From positions 1-15,263 of the forward strand of contig JAOXYB010028356.1 in NCBI GenBank assembly GCA_028565635.1: a stretch of 15,263 nt of DNA, in the 5' to 3' direction. A program made the translations under genes and the position numbers. Origin of the DNA: Phoronis ovalis (taxonomy: Eukaryota > Phoronida > Phoronidae). The notes under the pieces are model-generated. The model saw only the letters and a program-made list of their open reading frames with translations. It made no database searches and was not told where the DNA came from. Every line of letters begins with the position of its first letter. Position 1 is the first letter of the stretch. Shown one piece after another: positions 8,212-15,263 of the stretch.

Positions 8212-8272
8212 ATTCGTCCCACGTGACGAATATAAAGCTTTTGCACTGGCGGGATTTTCAGGGCGACGTCAC
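8212..8272 (+). promoter_or_regulatory. Promoter-like patch with CACGTG palindrome, TATAAAG and CRE-like site
   Basis: A 20-base inverted repeat, ATTCGTC-N6-GACGAAT (8212-8231), contains an E-box CACGTG (8220-8225). It is followed at once by TATAAAG (8231-8237) and then GACGTCAC (8265-8272). GC content is clearly higher than in the flanks. The spacing would place a start near 8260, upstream of the Cys-rich frame at 8398. It could be a cellular promoter or the promoter of an old mobile element. Confidence 0.35.
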
Positions 8273-8397
8273 TCGAGTACCATAGAACTGGCGCAGATTT
8301 TTAGTATGTGTCTGCGTTTATCCAGCGTTATTAACTGTCGAACTGTGCTATATCTTTATCGCGGATGTAAGAGGAGTTGTGCGGCGGGTTCTACTGA

Positions 8398-8622
8398 ATG
8401 ACACACGAATCTGCTCCAGAAGAAATCAAGGAGCTTACAGCATACAAATGCAAGTCACAATGTTCGACACGAAAATGTGTTTGTAAGAGAGCTGGTCTGA
8501 ACTGTTCCATCATGAGCATGTGTGCATGTGGATTAGACGAAGGCATTTGTGCGACAATTACACATATAGGACTACAGATGAAAGTATGGGCTCGGATGAT
8601 CTTTCTTACCAACAAAATTTAG
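8398..8622 (+). pseudogene. Cys-rich CXC-type (tesmin/TSO1-like) fragment, probably transposon-derived
   Basis: The frame from ATG 8398 encodes 74 residues. Residues 4-51 read ESAPEEIKEL, then YKCKSQCSTRKCVCKRAGL, then further Cys pairs: eight cysteines at about positions 18, 22, 27, 29, 36, 42, 44 and 51. The layout APEE-x-(8)-C-x3-C-x4-C-x-C-x6-C is the usual C-terminus of many uncharacterised invertebrate proteins, often multicopy, and resembles the zinc-binding CXC motif of tesmin/TSO1 proteins. After residue 51 the pattern is lost. An in-frame TGA lies directly before the ATG (8395-8397), so the long N-terminal part normally found in such proteins is missing. It is either a truncated relic or a terminal exon. 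The opposite-strand frame here is a shadow. Confidence 0.55.
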
Positions 8623-8639
8623 CTAAAGCGTAACCGTGA

Positions 8640-10018
8640 ATAAACTGTGCGGAACAATATTTGCTACTGTAAATTGTAACGATGCGCATAATAATGTTTT
8701 CATTATTCTACTGCTATGCTGTTATCCATATACAAACTGTATTTTGAAATATATTACATAACACAATATAGCATATACAATATAGAGCTGTCATCGACAT
8801 TTATTTTCATATTCAGAGACCAAGAATACAAAAAATCAATAGCCAAACACGGAAAATATGTTTAACAGAAAATGCAACTTGCATAACCTTTGACCTCATT
8901 GTGTACTTTAATAAAGTACAAAGTACAATTTATTTGTTGTTTCTTAGATCTGACTTTTTCAATCAGTTTGAGTGATTATTTACTAAGACGCAATGAAAAT
9001 TAAAATAATTACAAAGAAATCAGTTTCCCTGCGCCTGAATTTACCACATCCTGGTTAATGAACACAAAGTCATTTTGCCCTACAACCTGTGTAGTTTCAC
9101 ATTGAATGACACTGAAATAGATAACATAACTTTTATTAAGTACATTTATCACTACAAACCAAATCATTAATTTATTTTCCTATAATGTATGATGAAAAAA
9201 ACTAAACATTAAGCTTTTGAAAATTTGGCAAAAAATTGATCTCAAAAGACTTTGACCTCCATGAGTGCACTAACGAAAGTCTTAATTACTTTTTTTGGTA
9301 ACTGAAATGTAGAACTATCCTTTCCAAACACTTTGGTATGCTTTTCAGTAAGAAAAATTAATTACAAAAGTAACTATAAGCAAAATACTACCCCTACCCC
9401 CCTTTCATAAAATGACAATCTCGGCCAGTGGTCACTCCAAACAAATGTGAATATTTCCATACCGACCATCAACTTTTCAATATAACATGGGTTTTCTGAA
9501 GGCTATAGTATGTGTCTTTGTGATGCACCATTCAAACCGTTTCTAACAAGGGGGTGCAATAAAAATGAAATGTTGACCATTTGGCCCTTAAACTATTTAT
9601 CCTTTCCTTGACGTTTCCTGGAATAATCCTACTAAGCGAGAAAAGGGTCATGTTTATTCCCAAATGTAAATTTATATTTTGTAGCCAAGCTCTAAATTGA
9701 AGGCGATCCTTACAGTCAAATAACGTTTTTTACCGCGGGATGTTAATGGTACATTTTAAGCTCTGAAAATTTTTGGCAAAAGAAATGCAGTGATCGACCC
9801 ATAGTTGCGTTTTGTGAAACACGCTAAGACTACATGGGTATTACAAGTGTCGCCATCAATGTCATTTAAATGTTACAATCACGTATACGCACTAGTTTAA
9901 TGTATGCGATAGAACAATCAGCTATGATAACCACAGTTCGAAATATTTCGGAATGTAGGTATTTATGTCTGTACGAAAAAATTGCACAATTAACACCTGA
10001 CTTGTCGTAAGGAAGATT
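8640..10018. other. Non-coding region, possible diverged repeats
   Basis: No credible gene. Two short stretches resemble each other around CTTTGACCTC (near 8888 and 9249), and two more around AAGCT...TGAAAATT...GGCAAAA (near 9212 and 9758). They may be old dispersed-repeat copies. Several TTTATT hexamers (for example within 9651-9660) could be minus-strand polyadenylation signals for the ankyrin gene. Confidence 0.35.
8902..8920. repeat. 19-base palindrome
   Basis: TGTACTTTA, one A, then TAAAGTACA: nine-base perfect arms. No function can be assigned. Confidence 0.7.
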
Positions 10019-10288
10019 TTTCGAAAAAAAAATCAAATCCTCAACTTACCAATTACAACTTTGTCGCTTTCAACTTGCTCTTATCGCCAGCATTCTTGGA
10101 ACTTCCCTGAGACAAATAAACAAACGTAAACAAAACAAGGAATAAAAAGTTTGGATGTAAAATCATCGGAATAAATCTACTCAGAAACCATTCACGCAGA
10201 AAATATTGTTATTTGTATGGTGTCGTCTTCGGCAGGTGAAACATTCGTATCATGTCTGACAGATATGTCGATTTGTTAATTTAAAAGT
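10019..10288. repeat. Duplicated block A (contains tail exon copy 2)
   Basis: Similar over about 270 bases to 11807-12085, by eye at roughly nine bases in ten. The most conserved part covers the exon, its acceptor and the adjoining intron. Same orientation as its partner. It is part of a tandem duplication with blocks B and B'. Confidence 0.9.
10053..10106 (-). CDS. Ankyrin gene, tail exon copy 2 with stop codon
   Basis: The minus strand reads TTTGTCTCAG|GGAAGTTCC..., encoding GSSKNAGDKSKLKATKL and then TAA (10055-10053). A donor-like GTAAGT lies three bases past the stop (10049-10044), a leftover of the exon's internal form. Relative to the copy at 11835-11885 it carries six extra bases near its end, and these include the stop. 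If used it ends the protein with a short basic tail, either directly after the 21-codon exon or after the first tail copy; both are phase 0. Tail composition is Lys/Ser-rich and likely disordered. Confidence 0.6.
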   Translation of the reverse strand, partial: GSSKNAGDKSKLKATKL

Positions 10289-10753
10289 TGATATTTTCAC
10301 TTTAATGGAAACACATATTAATAAATAGAAAAATCTTACATTGGGCGTTTTTACACTATGGATTAAGTAAAAGAAGGTTTTCAGTTATAGAGCTACCGTT
10401 AACTCCTTAATCTGCACACCAAGTTTTCCTAGCTTAAATTCCAATAATATAGATAAATTTCCAAAACTTAAAAGTGAAAGTTACTTATACAAACAAAGTA
10501 AAAAGATGCATTCCAATGAATTTTAACTTAATTTTGACACCAAAGATGTTAAAAATCATGTACTACCGCACTACTGTTCACTAAGTTTAAAGATTTTACG
10601 GTAGTGTGATTACCTATGAGGAACAAAACGGGAATTCTGCTCAGTTACTTGATTTGGCACAACTATTCCATATTAGACAAAAATAGGAATAAATAAACTT
10701 GTAATAATCTATTCTTAAAGTTCTCGTTCTACGAAATACTATTTTTATTATTG

Positions 10754-10784
10754 TTTGTGATATAAATTCTACTTATATCACAAA
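10754..10784. repeat. Perfect 12-bp inverted repeat, 7-base loop
   Basis: TTTGTGATATAA and TTATATCACAAA separated by ATTCTAC. It could form a hairpin in transcripts from either strand. There is no T-tract or other sign of a specific RNA gene. Confidence 0.85.
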
Positions 10785-11073
10785 TAGCACACATACATTT
10801 ACGCACGCAATACACATTGTTGAATTGCACCAAATCTTATTCAGATCCGCTCTTTAGCAACAGCATGTAACATGTTCGCACTAACAATAGCTTAGTTCAA
10901 TTATCCGGACAAGTTATAGCCAATACATCTGTATATCGAATAGGATGTCACTACTGAGAGCGTAAATTCGTAAATTTATAGAAAAGAGGTTTTTTTTAAA
11001 TTGTTGTTGCCTTAATAACTACTCTTTAATAACAACGGTTGTTACTTTACTTGATCCACATCCAAACAACCGA

Positions 11074-11085
11074 CCACCAGGTGGC
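11074..11085 (+). promoter_or_regulatory. CTCF-like motif
   Basis: CCACCAGGTGGC matches the 12-base core CCASYAGRKGGC of the CTCF insulator motif and also contains an E-box (CAGGTG). A single short match is weak evidence, and whether this organism uses CTCF is unknown. Confidence 0.2.
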
Positions 11086-11428
11086 TCATAGTCGCATTGA
11101 GTTCGGGAGGATATTTAACATGAGCTAGAATGATTGGACTTTTGTTTTCACTTCACTATTACAAAACAAATTGACATGTTTATTGCTTGGTGGTATGGGA
11201 ACCAATATCTGGGACGTATGTACGAAACCACACTTAGAAAATGGTAAATGTTACTTCTTGTCGGACACTTGCATTTATGATGTTCTTATATTATAACAAA
11301 ACAACTTGAAGAAAAATACCTAAGTCAACGAGAAACACAAGAATGGGGTTCACATTTCTCAAGAAGTTCAGTTTTATGCAGACTTTACTGTTATTCTTTG
11401 TTTTGGGGATCGAAATATATAATGTCAT

Positions 11429-11632
11429 TTGTTACTACTTGCATTCTTTACAGCTAGACTAATTTTAGCACATTTCACAAAAAAATGCATTTTTGTTTTA
11501 ATTTTAGACAACACACGTCCAATTTGTGCGTTCAAGTTAAGTTTACGCTTTAGCTTGGACCTGGATGGTTTCCCTGTGGAATTAACATCGTGGAATGGAT
11601 TTCAATGCATCAGTAATCTCACACATTGTTGA
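11429..11632. other. Two-strand open frames of uncertain status
   Basis: On the plus strand a T-rich acceptor (TTTTAATTTTAG, ending near 11508) opens a frame beginning NTRPICAFKLSLRF and ending at TGA by 11632. On the minus strand a 50-plus codon frame covers the same DNA (about 11607-11435) with a basic start (GKPSRSKLKRKLNLN), preceded by an acceptor-like CCACAG. Both cannot be coding by chance alone and neither shows a recognised domain. It lies at the right end of the segment missing from the second duplication copy. Confidence 0.2.
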
Positions 11633-11808
11633 AAACAATGAACCAATATACAGAACAACAGTACAACATTATAATAGAAATATGTAAATTTAAAATTTGC
11701 GGCGTGCTTGGATTTACGCAAGTTTTAAATAATATTTTCATCACTCCTATAAATGAATCAGTTGTTGGTATTAATAAGTTATAAATTTAAAACCACAAGT
11801 AAAATTTC
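11620..11808. repeat. Duplicated block B
   Basis: 189 bases matching 12092-12280, with the same length and only about seven differences by eye. It abuts block A' at about 11807, the tandem-duplication junction. Non-coding. Confidence 0.95.
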
Positions 11809-12085
11809 GATAAAAAATCAGATGCTCAACTTACCAAATTTGTCGCTTTTGACTTGCTCTTATCGCCAGCATTCTTCGAACTTCCCTGAGACAAATAAAC
11901 AAACGTAAACAAAACAAGGAATACAAAGTTTGGATGTAAAATCATCGGAATAAATCTAATCAGAAACAATTCACGTAGAAAATATTGTTATTTGTATGGT
12001 GTAATCTTCGGCAGGTGCAAAATTCGTATCATGTTTGACAGATCTGTAATTATTGAGTGTCGATTTGCATTGTTCATTTAAAAGT
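11807..12085. repeat. Duplicated block A' (contains tail exon copy 1)
   Basis: Partner of block A at 10019-10288. It differs by scattered substitutions, a six-base indel at the exon end and a longer insertion near 12047. It is followed after only six bases by block B'. Confidence 0.9.
11835..11885 (-). CDS. Ankyrin gene, tail exon copy 1 (17 codons)
   Basis: The minus strand reads TTTGTCTCAG|exon|GTAAGT. The 51-base exon, phase 0 at both ends, encodes GSSKNAGDKSKSKATNL. It is the upstream of two copies of a Lys/Ser-rich tail exon. Acceptor and donor are both good. Inclusion followed by copy 2 would repeat the tail and keep the frame; alternative use would swap SK..TNL for LK..TKL and decide where translation stops. 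No domain is expected in this tail. Confidence 0.65.
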
Positions 12086-12091
12086 TAGTCC

Positions 12092-12280
12092 CACACATTG
12101 TTGAAAACAATGAACCAATATACAAAACAACAGTACAACATTATAATAGAAATATGTAAATTTAAAATTTGCGGCGTGCTTCGATTTACGCAAGTTCTAA
12201 ATAACATTTTCATCACTCCTATAAATGAATCATTTGTTGGAATTAATAAGTTATAAATTTAAAACCACAAGTAAAATTTC
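12092..12280. repeat. Duplicated block B'
   Basis: Partner of 11620-11808, the same 189-base length and nearly identical. It is the right end of the second duplication copy. Confidence 0.95.
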
Positions 12281-12551
12281 AAATTAGCGCATTTTAATTT
12301 CATGATAATTTGATAGTTACTTTCAACTTTTTGCCTTATATTGATAATTTTTTTTTTAAATAAAACAATTCTCCATGATTCTCTTTGTTGTTTAAAGATA
12401 TCTATCGTTTATGGTAAATACTTTATAACTACTCCAAGAAGGTTTCATTTTCCCGGATTATTTTTCAGGCATTTTGTTCAATAAACATTATAAGAAAAAG
12501 GAATTAGACAAATAGCTGAATTTATGAAACCATAAATAGACTCTTTCTTAC
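12281..12551. other. Intron of the ankyrin gene
   Basis: AT-rich sequence between tail exon copy 1 and the 21-codon exon, continuing the intron that includes block B'. No other feature is visible. Confidence 0.5.
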
Positions 12552-12614
12552 CAGTAACATCTTATACAGAGTAGAATCTTTGTTTCTAACCTTGTCCAAT
12601 GAACTCTTACCATC
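12552..12614 (-). CDS. Ankyrin gene exon, last partial repeat (21 codons)
   Basis: The minus strand reads TTTATTTTTAG|GATGGT...TTACTG|GTAAGA. It encodes DGKSSLDKVRNKDSTLYKML plus Leu, 63 bases, phase 0 at both ends. Joined to the preceding exon it continues PNIKDH|DGKSSLDKV, matching the D-x-DG-x-(T/S)-(P/S)-L-D beta-turn and first helix of an ankyrin repeat in its C-terminal capping form. The fit across the splice is the main evidence. The exon is too short to find by open-frame length alone. Confidence 0.75.
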
Positions 12615-12926
12615 CTAAAAATAAAACATAACCATGTGTGTTTAGTACTGTTGTACACACATCACAAGGTGCATCTTGTGCCATTACAAGAAATTTGAAA
12701 AATTACAATAACTCATAAACATTACAGAAATACATATTTTAAGTTGTGCTGTAATTTTAATTTCATACAATACAGAGACAGAAATTAAAGTTTCCCTTTT
12801 AAAAACGAGGCAAACTGAGTTACCACTTTAATTGAATAGGTTAGGTTAACACCTATTAAAGATGCATATTTCTTGATTTATTTGAATAATTTTTAATTAT
12901 CTTCTGTAAATTGATATTCTGCTTAC

Positions 12927-13031
12927 ATGGTCCTTAATGTTAGGGTCTGCTCCATGTGCCAGTAAAATCTCCACTATCTCCACTTTACACATCTTCGAAG
13001 CCGAATGTAACGCAGTAGAGACACTGAATAT
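12927..13031 (-). CDS. Ankyrin gene exon, repeat 4 (35 codons)
   Basis: The minus strand reads TTATTTTACATTTAG|ATATTC...GACCAT|GTAAGC. The 105-base exon, phase 0 at both ends, encodes one full ankyrin repeat with core TALHSASKMCKVEIVEILL followed by AHGADPNIKDH. The TALH start, the V-x-x-LL second helix and the GADPN turn are diagnostic. It joins in phase to the exons on either side. Confidence 0.88.
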
Positions 13032-13759
13032 CTAAATGTAAAATAAGAGATACGATGACGATTTCGATTTACGAATGAGAGACACCCATCATGCATACTA
13101 ATCTCTATTTATTACTGTTTGTTATGTGTGTTATTCTCCTCAGCAGTATTGTATAACACATACAGTATAACTTCTACGAAAACTCGAAATATTTTGAAAT
13201 TAAGAGGATTACCAGCTTATCATAAATAACAAAGAATGGATATAAACAGAGAATCATGCGTCGCTATAATAATCTTCGTAAATAAGTTAAATGTACGGAT
13301 AATCATACGATAAACACCAGAATAAAACAAATAATGTGTAACTACATTAGTTTTGTTTCGTTGACAGTTACACTTCATTCAAGTTTGTATGTCTACAACG
13401 CTCTCAAGATATCTATCCACAACATTATCTATATGCAGGTAGATAAACAGTATTTATTGTGATGCACATAGCATACACACAAGTCTAAATAAATCGTAAA
13501 CATTTTACTTTTAACATTATTATTATTGAACATAATTATAATAACAACGATATAATTAATTGTATATCCAAGTAATTCATGGGATTTATGTAGTCTGTTT
13601 TATCTTTATTATTTTTATCTGATTATATACCATATTCATCAAACTAATGCGGTCATTAACAAGGAATCATTATTTTAATCCACGGTCGCCTTGTACTTAA
13701 TAAAAATCATATATCATGGTAGAAAATGTCGGCTTTATGTAGGGATGACTTATCATTAC
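13032..13759. other. Intron of the ankyrin gene
   Basis: AT-rich sequence between two well-supported exons. No gene or clear repeat is visible. Confidence 0.6.
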
Positions 13760-13948
13760 CTCATGCAGTTTATTTGGATCTGCTGCACGTTCTAGCAGCC
13801 ATTTAACCATTTGAACGTGACCGTTATCCACAGCAACGTGTAAAGGTGTGTGGTTTCCTTTGTTGACATCAGCATTATGATTCACCAGGATCTCAGCTAC
13901 TTCAGCGTGATTGTTTGATGCAGAGTAATAAAGAGGAGTATGACCAAG
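13760..13948 (-). CDS. Ankyrin gene exon, repeats 2 and 3 (63 codons)
   Basis: The minus strand reads TATTTATAG|CTTGGT...CATGAG|GTAATG. The 189-base exon is phase 0 at both ends. It encodes two ankyrin repeats: the first starts GHTPLYYSASNNHAEVAEIL and ends NHNADVN; the second starts NHTPLHVAVDNGHVQMVKWL and ends ERAADPNKLHE. TPLH/TPLY starts, V-x-x-LL helices and ADVN/ADPN turns are all present. Ankyrin repeats are protein-binding scaffolds, so a binding role is likely, but the partner and the specific protein cannot be told from this part. Confidence 0.92.
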
Positions 13949-14856
13949 CTATAAATAATGAAGAACATCAGCTACCACTAAAGACGATTATATCACCATA
14001 ACGTCACAATAACAAACTTTAATATGATCATATTCTACAACTTAATAAAGAGGAGTCGAACCAAACTATGTTGCTGCCGTTATATATGTTGCAGTAAAAG
14101 AACGATAAAGGGAGGCGCTATAACTCGTCTTTATTTCTTTGATACAGGATTATTACAACGATTATTTCTACGTTTATAACGATTTCGACGATGACGTTTG
14201 ACGACGACGTTTGACGGTTATCTGAAAACCAAAAAAGCCCTAATAAGTCGTTGTGGTATATAAAGAACATTACGTTGTCTATACTAAAATCGTTCAACAA
14301 TCAACAAACATACGACTAACTAAATATACACAAGCCAAGTCTAACGCAACTTACAGCAATTTTTCCTCCATGGACTAAACCGACTTCACTGGTGCGCTAA
14401 CTGTGATTGTAATGACCAAGGAATATATAGCAGAGTGATATACTAGGTTCTTGCTAACAATAAAGAACAATGGAGCAAACCATTTGACAATGAAACAACC
14501 TGACAACTATAAACGACTATAAACGACACACTTGTCCTTCATGTAAAGGCATTTACATAATATCTCAAAACATAGTTATTGCATCAGTAAATGTACCATT
14601 GCTACAAAATTTGATTCCAAGATAATTATATTTATTTACAACTTCCAGCTTATCACCGCCTACCGTAAAACACTGTTTCTTTAGCAGAGATTTGTATCTA
14701 CGTTATATCGTTATGATATAATGATATCCAATATGATGCTTATACTTATCATATTTTATATTCCTCAAACTAATAATACAACCAGTCGTGAACATAATTG
14801 TAGGCTCATACGTCAAATATTTTTGATAATATTAACACATTAAAACTCCTTCTCAC
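13949..14856. other. Intron of the ankyrin gene with a relic exon start
   Basis: Mostly AT-rich. It contains a short decayed copy of the start of the neighbouring ankyrin exon (14047-14070) and a small GACG-rich direct repeat near 14188-14217. No intact extra exon is seen. Confidence 0.5.
14047..14070 (-). pseudogene. Relic copy of an ankyrin exon 5' end
   Basis: The minus strand reads ATAG|TTTGGTTCGACTCCTCTTTA..., against ATAG|CTTGGTCATACTCCTCTTTA... at the real exon start (13948). An exact 14-base match lies within about 28 aligned bases, including the acceptor. Similarity is lost after about 24 exon bases and the frame soon stops. Confidence 0.4.
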
Positions 14857-14949
14857 CCAGTCCCTATCCAATTCATTCACGTCATAGTGTTCTTCCTGTA
14901 GAAGTCTTGTCACTTCTTTACCATCTCCACGTTGTGCAGCTACATGTAA
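14857..14949 (-). CDS. Ankyrin gene exon, repeat 1 (31 codons), most upstream seen
   Basis: The minus strand reads CCTTTTCTGTTTCAG|TTACAT...GACTGG|GTGAGA. The 93-base exon, phase 0 at both ends, encodes LHVAAQRGDGKEVTRLLQEE followed by HYDVNELDRDW. This is an ankyrin repeat lacking its first residues (the T-P before LH), which must come from an exon beyond the right edge or one not recognised in 14950-15263. It joins in phase to the exon at 13760-13948. The gene is therefore 5'-incomplete here; about 150 residues of ankyrin region plus the tail are visible. Confidence 0.85.
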
Positions 14950-15263
14950 CTGAAACAGAAAAGGTAACATTAAATTCCCAAACTTCATTCCCTTACGTAA
15001 AATCAAACAGAACCTCGGAAATAATGTTTAGTCCTGTATGATAATTTATCAATTATAACCTGTGGTATTTCATTCCAAACAGTACACTGTTACATGCTTC
15101 AAAAGTACTTTGCCAAGTAGGGATGGGTAGTACTTGTTATTTCATAATTATTAACATTGTAATGTAAACTCAAAACTACATTAATCTTTCACTTAGATAA
15201 ACGATTTTTGACTTGACTTGACATTGGCATTTTATAAGGTTCATTGTATCGCGCTTTACAGTA
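14950..15263. other. Upstream intron or flank of the ankyrin gene
   Basis: No start codon exon, promoter or other feature that I can support. Confidence 0.4.

Larger units (their letters stand above)
10289..11428. other. Intervening segment present in only one copy of the duplication
   Basis: Sequence between blocks A and B, continuing to about 11619, with no counterpart between A' and B', which are only six bases apart. No coding gene or terminal inverted repeats are visible. It contains the hairpin at 10754 and a CTCF-like site at 11074. Confidence 0.5.

Noticed and set aside
8391-8615. Minus-strand frame opposite the Cys-rich gene
   Set aside because: The plus strand has ordered cysteines and the APEE motif; this is the shadow.
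12838-12850. AGGTTAGGTTAAC, two units like the insect TTAGG telomere repeat
   Set aside because: Only two units, interstitial; no weight for taxonomy or function.
14118-14300. 60-residue minus-strand frame, Ile/Val-rich
   Set aside because: Arises from a small GACG-rich repeat and AT-rich DNA; no match to neighbouring exons.
14342-14405. Possible extra ankyrin-like exon (minus strand EVGLVHGGKIA before GTAAGT)
   Set aside because: Only a loose resemblance to an ankyrin helix-turn, no good in-frame acceptor, and the flanking exons already join in phase without it.
1-15263. tRNA, rRNA or CRISPR structures
   Set aside because: No A/B-box pair with cloverleaf potential, no rRNA-like conserved sequence and no regularly spaced repeats seen by eye; a covariance-model scan could not be run.

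Overview
This is AT-rich nuclear DNA from an animal, most likely an invertebrate. Short exons of tens of bases lie between long introns with GT/AG boundaries. The window also carries remnants of three transposon-type coding sequences of kinds common in invertebrate genomes. I cannot name the phylum from the sequence. No prokaryotic gene organisation, rRNA, tRNA or CRISPR array is visible.

Left part (1-5600), mainly minus strand. A broken DUF6589-type gene (about 1858 down to 300) is followed upstream by a long degenerate DDE transposase of the IS630/Tc1/mariner group (4086 down to 2050). The transposase has three frame breaks, but its helix-turn-helix region, second catalytic Asp and final Glu are still readable. 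A CCAAT box and a candidate first exon (5601-5464) lie upstream and could once have driven it. A 148-bp TTAA-flanked inverted-repeat element sits in the presumed intron.

Middle (5100-8650). Two weakly supported plus-strand exon candidates (5247-5351, 6487-6627) flank a GC-richer patch with ETS-like and CRE-like sites. A phase-compatible set of three minus-strand exon candidates (8070 down to 7175) ends just before a polyadenylation signal. These look like the 3' ends of two convergent genes that I do not recognise. Near 8200-8620 is a promoter-like patch (CACGTG palindrome, TATAAAG, CRE-like site), followed by a short cysteine-rich CXC-type reading frame, probably a transposon-derived fragment.

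Right part (10020-15263), minus strand. This is the 3' part of an ankyrin-repeat gene. Four exons (31, 63, 35 and 21 codons, all phase 0) encode about four and a half ankyrin repeats. They are followed by a 17-codon Lys/Ser-rich tail exon that exists in two copies, one of which carries the stop codon. The tail exon was copied by a local tandem duplication of about 1.8 kb (blocks A-B, A'-B'), whose second copy has lost about 1.3 kb. The 5' end of the gene lies beyond the right edge. The remaining sequence is AT-rich intron or intergenic DNA.
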